Positions 50,824-58,456 of a stretch of DNA of 61,057 bases are shown in pieces; the first letter of the stretch is position 1; each line of letters begins with the position of its first letter. The position numbers were made by a program, and so were the translations under genes. Source of the stretch: Streptomyces sp. SM10 (GTDB lineage Bacteria; Actinomycetota; Actinomycetes; Streptomycetales; Streptomycetaceae); NCBI RefSeq assembly GCF_002910915.1, contig NZ_NEUF01000024.1, forward strand, positions 1 through 61,057. Reading direction: 5' to 3'. The notes beneath the pieces were generated by a model that did no database searches, was not told where the DNA came from, and saw only the letters and a program-made list of their open reading frames with translations.

Positions 50824-50877
50824 TGGTCGGCCAAGTAATCGACGCGAGGCCACTGTAACGCATTAATTGGCCGACCA
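50824..50877. promoter_or_regulatory. Twin MarR operators between OYE and MarR genes
   Basis: TGGTCGGCCAA (50824-50834) and its exact inverse TTGGCCGACCA (50867-50877) are 32 bases apart. Each is itself near-palindromic (TTGG-N4-CCAA). They flank the divergent promoters and are the likely binding sites of the MarR regulator. Confidence 0.75.
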
Positions 50878-50947
50878 AGGTAATATGCGCAGGGACGTCA
50901 TGAACCCGGCCTCGAACCGGGCAGCGGCACCGCACTGAGGAGTCACG

Positions 50948-51451
50948 ATGCAGGCCGACACCCGCACCTCCGCCGATCCCGCCTGCGTCGGCGGGCTGCC
51001 GAGCGCGGCCCTCGGCGGCCCTGTCAGCCACGCCGTCTCACGGGTCGCCCGGCTGCACCGGAGTACGGCGGGCCGACTGCTCAGGGGGCTGGGGCTCTAC
51101 CCGGGCCAGGAGTTCCTGATGATGCACCTGTGGGACACCGGGGCGGTCCGCCAGGCCGAGCTGATCAAGGCCGTGGACCTCGACCCGTCCACCGTCACCA
51201 AGATGCTCCAGCGCCTCGAACAGGCCGGGCACGTGAGCCGTCGCCCCGACCCGGACGACCGCCGGGCCGTCCTGGTCGAGGCGACGGAGAAGAGCTGCGC
51301 CCTGCGCGCCGAGGTGCGCGACGCCTGGTCGGGCCTGGAGGAGCAGACTCTCGCCGGGCTCGGACCGGCCGAGCGCGCGGAGCTGACGCGGCTGCTCGCC
51401 CGGGTGGAGGAGAACCTCTGCCAGGGGTCCGGGGACTGCCCCGCGCCGTGA
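50948..51451 (+). CDS. MarR family transcriptional regulator
   Basis: 167-residue winged-helix repressor. SHAVSRVARLHRSTAGRLLRGLGLYPGQEFLMMHLWDTGAVRQAELIKAVDLDPSTVTKMLQRLEQAGHVSRRPDPDDRRAVLVEATE covers the dimer helix, HTH and wing. Two Cys (Cys13 near the start and the CAL in KSCALRAEV) could sense electrophiles but are not proven. ATG 50948. Probable regulator of the divergent Old Yellow Enzyme. Confidence 0.92.
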   Translation: MQADTRTSADPACVGGLPSAALGGPVSHAVSRVARLHRSTAGRLLRGLGLYPGQEFLMMHLWDTGAVRQAELIKAVDLDPSTVTKMLQRLEQAGHVSRRPDPDDRRAVLVEATEKSCALRAEVRDAWSGLEEQTLAGLGPAERAELTRLLARVEENLCQGSGDCPAP

Positions 51452-51461
51452 CCCGGGCTCT

Positions 51462-51478
51462 CCGGACAGCACGTCCGG
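51462..51478. terminator. Hairpin between convergent genes
   Basis: CCGGAC (51462-51467) and GTCCGG (51473-51478) with a five-base loop sit in the 34-base gap between the MarR and aminotransferase stops. Confidence 0.45.
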
Positions 51479-51485
51479 GCCGGAG

Positions 51486-52547
51486 TCAGCCGGACAGCAC
51501 CTCCAGGGCGCGGTCGACGTCGGCCTCGGTGTTGTACAGGTGGAGGGCCGCCCGCAGGTTCCCCGCCCGGGCCGAGACCATCACCCCGGCCGCCGCCAGA
51601 TCGGGCTCCTTGCCGCCCAGGCCGGGCACGGCGACGATCGCCGAGGTCCCGGGCACCGCGGCGTGGCCGAGGGACGCCAGCCCCTCCCGGAAGCGGGCGG
51701 CGAGCCGGGTGGCACGGACGTGCACGGCCTCCACCCCGACCTCGGCCAGCAGCCCCAGGGACTGCTCGGCCCCGTGGTAGGCGAGGAACGCGACCGGTTC
51801 GTCGAAACGCCGGGCATCGGCGGCGAGCTTCTCGACCGGCCCGTACGTGCTGCCCCAGCGGTCCTCCGCCGCGGCCCAGTTCGCGAAGAGCGTCGGCAGG
51901 GCCTCCTGCGCCTCCTCGGTCACGGTCAGGAACGACGAACCCCGGGGGCACATGAGGAACTTGTACCCGCCGGTGACGGTGTAGTCGTACGCCCCGGCGT
52001 CCAGCGGCAGCCATCCCGCCGACTGGCTGGCGTCGAGCATCGTCCGCACTCCGTGTGCGGCAGCAGCCGCGCGGACCGCGTCCAGGTCCGCGACCCGGCC
52101 GTCGGCCGACTGGACGGCCGAGAAGGCGACGAGCGCGGTACCGGGCCGCACCGCGTCCGCCAGCTCCGTCAGCGGGACGTAGCGCATCTTGAGGTCACCC
52201 CGCGCGGCGAACGGGCTGACGACGGAACTGAACTCCCCGGTCGGCGCCAGGACTTCGGCCCCCGACGGGAGGGATGCCGCGACGAGCCCCACATGCGCGG
52301 CGACGGAGCCGCCGACCGCCACCCGGGCGGCCGGGACACCGGCGAGCCGCGCGAAGCCGGCGCGGGCGGCGTCCACCGAGTCGAAGCTGCCCACACCGCC
52401 CCGGACACCCAGGGCGCTCTCACCGGCCAGCTTCATGACGGCCTCGACGGCCCGGCGGGGCAGCAGCCCGCAGGTCGAGGTGTTGAGATACGTGGATTCG
52501 GATGCGAATTCACTTGCCCTGACCTGGTCGATCGCAGAATTCTCCAT
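51486..52547 (-). CDS. Class V aminotransferase family protein
   Basis: 353-residue fold-type I PLP enzyme related to cysteine desulfurases and isopenicillin-N epimerases. TYLNTSTCGLLPRRAVEAV is the N-terminal signature, LDASQSAGWLPLDAGAYDYTVTGGYKFLMCPRGSSF carries the PLP Asp and the Schiff-base Lys in GGYKFL. A C-terminal RAALHLYNTEADVDRALEVLSG is typical. ATG 52547. No conserved active-site Cys loop of NifS/IscS is apparent, so it is more likely a racemase or transaminase. Substrate unknown. A 9-base inverted repeat GCCGCTCAA/TTGAGCGGC lies between its start and the next gene. Confidence 0.87.
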   Translation of the reverse strand: MENSAIDQVRASEFASESTYLNTSTCGLLPRRAVEAVMKLAGESALGVRGGVGSFDSVDAARAGFARLAGVPAARVAVGGSVAAHVGLVAASLPSGAEVLAPTGEFSSVVSPFAARGDLKMRYVPLTELADAVRPGTALVAFSAVQSADGRVADLDAVRAAAAAHGVRTMLDASQSAGWLPLDAGAYDYTVTGGYKFLMCPRGSSFLTVTEEAQEALPTLFANWAAAEDRWGSTYGPVEKLAADARRFDEPVAFLAYHGAEQSLGLLAEVGVEAVHVRATRLAARFREGLASLGHAAVPGTSAIVAVPGLGGKEPDLAAAGVMVSARAGNLRAALHLYNTEADVDRALEVLSG

Positions 52548-52617
52548 GCGGTCCAGCCTGACGGCCGCTCAACTCCACGTCAATCACGCATCTTTGAGCG
52601 GCACACCCAAGACATCC

Positions 52618-53355
52618 TTATACGCGCTGGTCGGACACCTCCACCTGCGGGACTTCACAGACCCCGTCGGCGTCGCACGCCGCGGCGTCCCCGCCGACCT
52701 GGGTGAGACGGGTGGCCTGACGGTCCTTCCACGCCTGCTCCAGGGCCTGCACGAAGACCTCGGCGGGCTGTCCCCCCGAGATGCCGTAGCGCCGGTCGAA
52801 GACGAAGAAGGGCACCGCGTTGGCACCCAGCTCCGAGGCCTCGCGCTCATCGGCCCGCACGTCAGCGGCGTACGCCTCGGGGTCGGCCAGCACCGCACGC
52901 GCCTCGTCGGCGTCGAGCCCCGCCTCGACGGCCAGGCCGGCCAGCACCACGTCGTCGAAGACCGAGCGCTCCTCGGCGAAATTGGCCCGGTAGACGAGCG
53001 TCAGCAGCTCGTCCTGGCGCCCGCGGGCCTTGGCGAGGTGGAGCAGCCGGTGGATGTCGAAGGTGCTGCCGTGATCGCGCCCCTCGGTGCGGTAGCCGAG
53101 CCCCTCGGCCTGGGCGTTCGCCGCGACGTTGGCCTCCATGCCGCGGGCCTCCTCGACGGTGCGCCCGTACTTCTGCGCCAGCATGTCGAGGACCTGCTCC
53201 GTGTCGCCCTTGGCCCGGCCCGGGTCGAGCTCGAAGGAGCGGTGGACCACCTCGACCTCGTCACGGTGGGCGAAGCCGGCGAGCCCCTTCTCGAAGCGGG
53301 CCTTTCCGACGTAGCACCACGGGCAGGCGATGTCGCTCCATATCTCGACGCGCAT
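52618..53355 (-). CDS. DsbA family oxidoreductase (FrnE-like)
   Basis: 245-residue thioredoxin-fold protein with active site DIACPWCYVGKARFEKGL (CPWC at about residues 12-15). The rest follows the FrnE/2-hydroxychromene-2-carboxylate isomerase-like pattern (DPGRAKGDTEQVLDMLAQKYG, FVFDRRYGISGGQPAEVFVQAL with cis-Pro region). No signal peptide, so cytoplasmic. It may catalyse disulfide exchange or polyketide isomerisation. A Cys pair AACDAD/GVCEV occurs at the C-terminus. Confidence 0.92.
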   Translation of the reverse strand: MRVEIWSDIACPWCYVGKARFEKGLAGFAHRDEVEVVHRSFELDPGRAKGDTEQVLDMLAQKYGRTVEEARGMEANVAANAQAEGLGYRTEGRDHGSTFDIHRLLHLAKARGRQDELLTLVYRANFAEERSVFDDVVLAGLAVEAGLDADEARAVLADPEAYAADVRADEREASELGANAVPFFVFDRRYGISGGQPAEVFVQALEQAWKDRQATRLTQVGGDAAACDADGVCEVPQVEVSDQRV

Positions 53356-53412
53356 GACTCTTCTACTCTCCAGCTCTGCAGTCCCGGTGCGGAGGGGGCC
53401 TCCGCCGCCGGT

Positions 53413-53675
53413 TCAACGCAGGACCCGGGCACCTGATTCCCCGCGGGCCCCCGAAGCCCCGGAAGCGACTCGGCCGAAGGAGGTGCGGTAGGCGCTCGGG
53501 GGCAGCCCGAGCCTGCGCCGAATGTGCCGGCGCATCGCATCGGAGGAGCCGAGACCGCTGGCGCAGGCGACCTGGTCCAGGGGCAGGGTCGTGGTCTCCA
53601 GCAGCTCGCGGGCACGCTCGATGCGCTGGTGCAGCAGCCACTGGAGCGGGCTGAGCCCCGTCTCGGCGTGAAGGC
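53413..53675 (-). pseudogene. C-terminal fragment of a GlxA-type AraC regulator
   Basis: The frame reads HAETGLSPLQWLLHQRIERA, then ARELLETTTLPLDQVACASGLGSSDAMRRHIRR and LGLPPSAYRTSFGR, the second half of an AraC HTH domain in GlxA/FtrA regulators. The DJ-1/PfpI domain and first HTH half are absent. Upstream is an unrelated sequence and a terminator, with no start codon or ribosome site, so it is a truncated pseudogene. Confidence 0.65.
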
Positions 53676-53734
53676 AGAGGTCGAGCGCCGCACCGTGCCA
53701 CCGGGCCTCGCCGGCGAAGAGGGGCCCGGCACGG

Positions 53735-53772
53735 ACCGAGGGCCCGGATCCTCTCGGATCCGGGCCCTCGGT
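53735..53772 (-). terminator. Strong hairpin after DUF1349 gene
   Basis: The arms 53735-53751 and 53756-53772 are perfect 17-base complements (ACCGAGGGCCCGGATCC) with a TCTC loop, 19 bases beyond the DUF1349 stop. Confidence 0.8.
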
Positions 53773-53791
53773 CTCTGTGGGCGCGGGTTTG

Positions 53792-54406
53792 TCAGCTGCC
53801 GTCGCGCAGGTCGCCGAGGCCGGTGGGCCGGAAGACGATCCTGTCGAACGACGCGGTGCAGCCGTCGCCCGTGGGTGACTGGACGAGGAAGCCCACGCGG
53901 GCCGCGGCCCGCTCCTCCTCCGTGCCGAGGGTGAACACCCGGACGAAGGTCCACCGCTCACCGTCCGCCGAGGCGTGGAAGGCGAAGGAACTGCCGACAC
54001 GACTGAGGCGCATCCAGTGGCTGTTCCCCTCCACCACGGCGGAGTTCACGTCGTCGGAGTGGCCCCGCGTGACCACGGTGCAGACCGTGGGGCGCTTTGG
54101 GGAGAGCTCCAGACAGAGCTTCGCCCACTCCCGCTCGCCGACGTGGAGGTAGAGGACCCCCGCGTCGAAGGCGGCGGCGAAGCCGACGTCCACCCGGGCG
54201 ATCAGCTGGAAGTCGCCCTCGGGCACGCCACCGAGCAGGCGCGGTGCGTCGGACGCGGGCTCCAGGCTCTCGCCGCCTGGCGGGACGAAACGGTCCTGCT
54301 TCGCACCCGCCGAGCCGGTCAGCACGCCGTCGGCGTACGCCCATCCGCCCTCGGGACCCGCCGGTTCCAGGGGGAACGGGAGCTCGGGGAGGTGTACGGC
54401 CGTCAT
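53792..54406 (-). CDS. DUF1349 (concanavalin-like) protein
   Basis: 204-residue all-beta protein with the DUF1349 pattern: LTGSAGAKQDRFVPPGGES, FQLIARVDVGFAAAFDAGVLYLHVGEREWAKLCLELSPKRPTVCTVVTRGHSDDVNS and WMRLSRVGSSFAFHASADGERWTFVRVFTLG. These concanavalin-like domains usually bind or cut carbohydrates; no catalytic residue is known. The ATG overlaps the aldehyde dehydrogenase stop, so the two are one transcript. Likely linked to sugar metabolism, by inference. Confidence 0.85.
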   Translation of the reverse strand: MTAVHLPELPFPLEPAGPEGGWAYADGVLTGSAGAKQDRFVPPGGESLEPASDAPRLLGGVPEGDFQLIARVDVGFAAAFDAGVLYLHVGEREWAKLCLELSPKRPTVCTVVTRGHSDDVNSAVVEGNSHWMRLSRVGSSFAFHASADGERWTFVRVFTLGTEEERAAARVGFLVQSPTGDGCTASFDRIVFRPTGLGDLRDGS

Positions 54407-55923
54407 GCGCGGCGCCCGTCGACCCGGCGCGGCAGGTTCTGCGGGTTGTCCTCGCGGAGCTCCGGGGGCAGCAGCGCCTCGGGGGTCGACTGGTAGCTGA
54501 CCGGGCGCAGCCAGCGCTCGATCGCCGTGGCGCCGACCGAGGTCGAGGTGGAGGTGGTGGCCGGGTAGGGGCCGCCGTGGTGCTGGGCTGGTGCGACGGC
54601 GACACCGGTCGGCCAGCCGTTGACCAGGACGCGTCCGGCCACCGGGGTCAGCTCGGCCAGGAGCCCGGCGGCGCTGCCGTCGGCCTCCTCGGTGGCGATC
54701 TGGAGGGTGGCGGTGAGGTTGCCCGGCAGCCGGGAGAGCACGGCGGTGATCTCGTCCGGCGTCTCGTAGCGGGCGACGACGGTGACCGGGCCGAAGCACT
54801 CCTCCAGGAGGGCGTCGTGGGGCCCCTCCTGCGCGAGGCGCTGCGCCGGCACGGTGAAGAAGCCCGGGGAGACCGTGTGTTCGCCGCCCGCGCCCGGGGT
54901 GACCGGAGCCTCGACGTCCGGGAGGGAGGCGCGCTCGGCCACCCCGTGGACGAAGGCGTCGCGCATCCGGTGGTCGAGCATGACACCGGCGCCGGTGCCG
55001 CTGACGGTCTCGGTCAGCGACTTCAGCAGCTGGTCGCCCGCCTCGCCGGAGGGGGCGAACACGAAGCCGGGCTTGGTGCAGAACTGCCCGGCGCCCATGG
55101 TCATCGAGCCGCCGAGTCCGGCGCCGATCTGCTCACCGCGCTCGGCGGCTGCCGCTTCGGTGACGACGACGGGGTTGAGCGAGCCGAGCTCGCCGTGGAA
55201 GGGGATCGGGGTGGGCCGGGCCGCCGCCGCGTCGAAGAGGGCGCGGCCACCGCGGATCGAGCCGGTGAATCCGGCGGCGGAGACGAGCGGGTGCTTCACC
55301 AGCTCGACACCCGCCTCGAAGCCGTGGACCACGGTCAGGACGTCCTCGGGAAGGCCGTTCTGCGCCGCGGCCCTGCGCAGCAGCGAGGCGCAGATCTCCG
55401 AGGTCGCGGGGTGGTCGGGGTGCGCCTTGACGACGACCGGGCAGCCCGCGGCGAGCGCGCTGGCGGTGTCGCCGCCCGGGACGGAGAAGGCGAGCGGGAA
55501 GTTGCTGGCGGCGTAGACGGCGACGACACCGAGCGGGATCTTGTAGCGGCGCAGGTCCGGCCAGGGCGGGGTCCGGCTGCCGTCCTCGTGGTCGATGTGG
55601 ATGTCGAGGAAGGCCCCCTCGTCGACGACCTCGGCGAAGGCCCGCAGCTGGGCGGCCGTGCGGGCGAGTTCGCCGGTCAGCCGGGCCGGGCCGAGCGCGG
55701 TCTCCGCGTCGGCCGCCTCGATGACGTGTTCCTGGGCCTCGGCGAGGAGGTCGGCCGCGGTGCGCAGGAAGGCGGCGCGCACGGTGCGGTCGGCCAGCGC
55801 GCCGCGCACGGCGTGCGCCGCCCGGACCGCACGGTCGACCTCCTCCGCTGTAGCCTCCACCGCAACCTGCTCGCGCGGGTTCCCCGTACGGGGGTCGACG
55901 CTCCAGACTGGTGCTGCTGCCAC
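54403..55923 (-). CDS. Aldehyde dehydrogenase (2,5-dioxovalerate/alpha-ketoglutarate semialdehyde type)
   Basis: 506-residue NAD(P)-dependent aldehyde dehydrogenase. The PLGVVAVYAASNFPLAFSVPGGDTASALAAGCPVVVKAHPDHPAT region binds cofactor, FHGELGSLNPVVV carries the catalytic Glu, and MGAGQFCTKPG the catalytic Cys. It ends DGRRA. Such enzymes convert 2,5-dioxopentanoate in sugar-acid, arabinose or hydroxyproline catabolism. GTG 55923. Divergent from an IclR gene with operators between. The pathway's upstream enzymes are not in the window. Confidence 0.93.
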   Translation of the reverse strand: MAAAPVWSVDPRTGNPREQVAVEATAEEVDRAVRAAHAVRGALADRTVRAAFLRTAADLLAEAQEHVIEAADAETALGPARLTGELARTAAQLRAFAEVVDEGAFLDIHIDHEDGSRTPPWPDLRRYKIPLGVVAVYAASNFPLAFSVPGGDTASALAAGCPVVVKAHPDHPATSEICASLLRRAAAQNGLPEDVLTVVHGFEAGVELVKHPLVSAAGFTGSIRGGRALFDAAAARPTPIPFHGELGSLNPVVVTEAAAAERGEQIGAGLGGSMTMGAGQFCTKPGFVFAPSGEAGDQLLKSLTETVSGTGAGVMLDHRMRDAFVHGVAERASLPDVEAPVTPGAGGEHTVSPGFFTVPAQRLAQEGPHDALLEECFGPVTVVARYETPDEITAVLSRLPGNLTATLQIATEEADGSAAGLLAELTPVAGRVLVNGWPTGVAVAPAQHHGGPYPATTSTSTSVGATAIERWLRPVSYQSTPEALLPPELREDNPQNLPRRVDGRRA

Positions 55924-55960
55924 CGTATTTCCTTCCGTTCCACTGCCACACAGGAGAAGT

Positions 55961-55990
55961 TGTTCGGTATTCTGAACAGCGTTCCTGAAC
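55961..55990. promoter_or_regulatory. IclR operator-like palindromes
   Basis: TGTTCGGTATTCTGAACA (55961-55978) is an 18-base imperfect palindrome with GTTC/GAAC arms, and GTTCCTGAAC (55981-55990) adds a second copy. They lie between the divergent aldehyde dehydrogenase and IclR genes. Confidence 0.7.
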
Positions 55991-56077
55991 GTGAATACAC
56001 AGGAACTCTATTTCCGGGCGCTCCGTGTTGGCAAGAAGTCGCAGGGTCGTGCAAGAAGGCTGGAAGGGGCACAAGGG

Positions 56078-56848
56078 ATGTCGGTCGGCGAGCCCGGTGG
56101 GGCACAGGTCAAGTCCGCGGTACGGACGGTGGAACTCCTCGAATACTTCGCGGGGCGCCCCGGCATGCACTCGCTGGCCGCTGTGCAGGAGGCCGTCGGC
56201 TACCCCAAGTCCAGCCTCTACATGCTGCTGCGCACCCTGGTGGAGCTCGGCTGGGTGGAGACCGACGCCACGGGCACGCGCTACGGGATCGGCGTGAGGG
56301 CCCTGCTCGTCGGCACCTCCTACATCGACGGCGACGAGGTCGTGGCGGCCGCCCGCCCCACTCTGGACCGGCTCTCCGACGACACCACGGAGACCATCCA
56401 CCTGGCCCGGCTCGACGGGACGAACGTGGTCTACCTCGCCACCCGGCAGTCCCAGCACTACCTGCGTCCCTTCACCCGTGTCGGCCGCCGGCTGCCCGCC
56501 CACTCCACCTCGCTCGGCAAGGCGCTGCTGGCGACCCACAGTGACGAGCAGGTCCGCACGATGCTGCCCGAGACCCTGCCGGCGCTGACCGAGCACACCC
56601 TCACCGACCGCGAGAAGCTCATCGAGGAACTGCACGTCATCCGCGAGCAGGGATACGCGGTGGACCGCGAGGAGAACACCCTGGGTCTGCGCTGCTTCGG
56701 CGTCGCGGTCCCGTACCGCACGCCGTCGCGCGACGCGATCAGCTGCTCGGTCCCGGTCGCCCGGCTCACCCCGGCGCACGAGCAGATGGTCAAGGACGCC
56801 CTCTTCGACGCCCGCGACCGGCTCACCCTGGCGACCCGCAGGCTCTGA
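56078..56848 (+). CDS. IclR family transcriptional regulator
   Basis: 256-residue regulator. The N-terminal HTH region is SAVRTVELLEYFAGRPGMHSLAAVQEAVGYPKSSLYMLLRTLVELGWVETDATGTRYGIG, with the effector domain after (HLARLDGTNVVYLATRQSQHYLRPFTRVGRRLPAHSTSLGKALLA). ATG 56078 has GGAAGGGG about nine bases upstream. It probably represses the divergent aldehyde dehydrogenase operon and senses a sugar-acid metabolite; both inferences rest on layout and the operators. Confidence 0.92.
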   Translation: MSVGEPGGAQVKSAVRTVELLEYFAGRPGMHSLAAVQEAVGYPKSSLYMLLRTLVELGWVETDATGTRYGIGVRALLVGTSYIDGDEVVAAARPTLDRLSDDTTETIHLARLDGTNVVYLATRQSQHYLRPFTRVGRRLPAHSTSLGKALLATHSDEQVRTMLPETLPALTEHTLTDREKLIEELHVIREQGYAVDREENTLGLRCFGVAVPYRTPSRDAISCSVPVARLTPAHEQMVKDALFDARDRLTLATRRL

Positions 56849-56854
56849 CCGCCG

Positions 56855-56892
56855 GGCACGCCGTACCGGCCCCGGGGCCGGTACGGCGTGCC
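56855..56892 (+). terminator. Terminator after IclR gene
   Basis: Arms 56855-56873 and 56874-56892 are perfect 19-base complements (GGCACGCCGTACCGGCCCC) with no separate loop. It follows the IclR stop by six bases. Confidence 0.82.
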
Positions 56893-56959
56893 TGAGAAAG
56901 CGGTGAGAAGGAACACGAACGGGAACGCCCCAGGTGTCCCCGTTCGTCCCTCCAGCGGG

Positions 56960-58411
56960 ATGAACAAGACGATCAGGCGCGCCTCGGTCTTCTGTCTGCT
57001 CATGGTCCTCGCCCTGCTGGTGCGGGTGACCTGGGTGCAGGCGTACGACGGCCGGGCGCTCGCAGACGACGAACACAACCGGCGGAACACGATCGCGCAG
57101 TACGCGCAGCCGCTCGGCGACATCATCGTGGCCGGATCCCCGGTCACCGGTTCGAAGGAGACGGACGGCGACGACCTCCGCTACAAGCGCACCTACCCCC
57201 AGGGCGATCTGTACGCGTCGGTCACCGGCTACAGCTCCCAGGCCTACGGCGCCACGCAGCTGGAGGGCATCTACAGCGATGTCCTCGACGGCACCGACGA
57301 CCGGCTCAAGAATCCCGCGGATCTGATCACCGGCAAGCAGACGGCCCCCGGAGACGTGCTGACGACCATCGACCCCGGTGTGCAGAAGGCCGCCTACGAC
57401 GCACTCGGCGACGACCGGGGCGCGGCCGTCGCGATGGACCCGGAGACCGGGCGGATCCTGGGGATGGTCTCCTCGCCCTCGTACGATCCGTCCGACATCA
57501 GCGGGACGGGGGACTCCGGCACCTGGCAGAAGCTGCTCGACGACACGAGCAAGCCCCTGGTCAACCGGGCACTGCGGCAGCCGCTGCCGCCCGGCTCGAC
57601 GTTCAAGCTGGTGGTGGCCTCGGCGGCGCTGGAGAACGGCCTGTACGACTCGGTCGACGAGGCCACGGACAGCCCCGATCCGTACACACTGCCGGGCACG
57701 AGCACGGTCCTGAGGAACGAGAACGCCTCGGCGCCCTGCGAGAACGCCACGCTGCGCACCGCGCTCCAGTACTCCTGCAACACCGTCTTCGCCAAGGTCG
57801 CGGCCGATCTCGGCCAGGACAAGCTGAAGGAGATGGCCGACGCCTTCGGTTTCGACACGAAGGAGCTGGACGTGCCCGTGCGGGCGTCCGAGAGCGTCTA
57901 CCCGAAGGACATGGACAAGGCGCAGACCGCGCTGACCGGCATCGGGCAGTTCGAGGTGACCGCCACCCCGATGCAGATGGCCATGGTCTCCGCGGCCCTC
58001 GGCAACGGCGGTGAGCTGGCCTCGCCCCACATGGTCTCCAAGGTGAAGGACGCCGACGGCTCCACGCTGCAGGAGTACCCGGACGGCGACACCGAGCGCG
58101 TCGTGAAGGAGTCGACGGCCGAGCAGCTGCGCAGCGCGATGGTCACGGTCGTGGAGGAGGGCACCGGGAGCAACGCGAAGATCGACGGCGCCGAGGTCGG
58201 CGGCAAGACGGGGACCGCGCAGAACGGCGTGGACAACAGCAACACCCCGTACGCCTGGTTCACCTCGTACGCCGAGGACGACTCCACCGGCAAGCAGGTC
58301 GCGGTCGCCGTGGTCGTCGAGGACTCCGGGGCGGCCCGTTCCGAGGTCAGCGGCAACGGCCTGGCCGCGCCGATCGCGCAGAAGATGATGAAGGCGGCCC
58401 TGAAGGGGTGA
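56960..58411 (+). CDS. Class B penicillin-binding protein (transpeptidase)
   Basis: 483-residue membrane-anchored peptidoglycan transpeptidase. A single helix (about residues 7-25) precedes a non-catalytic domain (about 40-160) and a transpeptidase domain with PPGSTFKLVV (SxxK), YSCNTVF (SxN) and GGKTGTAQNG (KTG). FtsI/PbpA-like proteins in Streptomyces cross-link the wall in growth or sporulation. The ATG at 56960 (MNKTIRRASVFCLLMVLALLV) is chosen because the upstream GTG lies inside the preceding terminator. Confidence 0.92.
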   Translation: MNKTIRRASVFCLLMVLALLVRVTWVQAYDGRALADDEHNRRNTIAQYAQPLGDIIVAGSPVTGSKETDGDDLRYKRTYPQGDLYASVTGYSSQAYGATQLEGIYSDVLDGTDDRLKNPADLITGKQTAPGDVLTTIDPGVQKAAYDALGDDRGAAVAMDPETGRILGMVSSPSYDPSDISGTGDSGTWQKLLDDTSKPLVNRALRQPLPPGSTFKLVVASAALENGLYDSVDEATDSPDPYTLPGTSTVLRNENASAPCENATLRTALQYSCNTVFAKVAADLGQDKLKEMADAFGFDTKELDVPVRASESVYPKDMDKAQTALTGIGQFEVTATPMQMAMVSAALGNGGELASPHMVSKVKDADGSTLQEYPDGDTERVVKESTAEQLRSAMVTVVEEGTGSNAKIDGAEVGGKTGTAQNGVDNSNTPYAWFTSYAEDDSTGKQVAVAVVVEDSGAARSEVSGNGLAAPIAQKMMKAALKG

Positions 58412-58417
58412 GCGCTT

Positions 58418-58445
58418 CCGCCGCCGCCCGGCCGGGCGGCGGCGG
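58418..58445. terminator. Terminator between PBP and NCS2 genes
   Basis: CCGCCGCCGCCCGG (58418-58431) and CCGGGCGGCGGCGG (58432-58445) are perfect 14-base complements between the convergent stops. Confidence 0.75.
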
Positions 58446-58456
58446 GACGCCCGTGG

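Noticed and set aside
49402..50838. 478-codon frame opposite the Old Yellow Enzyme gene
   Set aside because: Antisense to a clear enzyme; peptide composition is that of non-coding GC-rich DNA.
56888..56959. GTG at 56888 as start of the penicillin-binding protein
   Set aside because: It lies within the terminator hairpin of the IclR gene and adds non-homologous residues before the signal-anchor.
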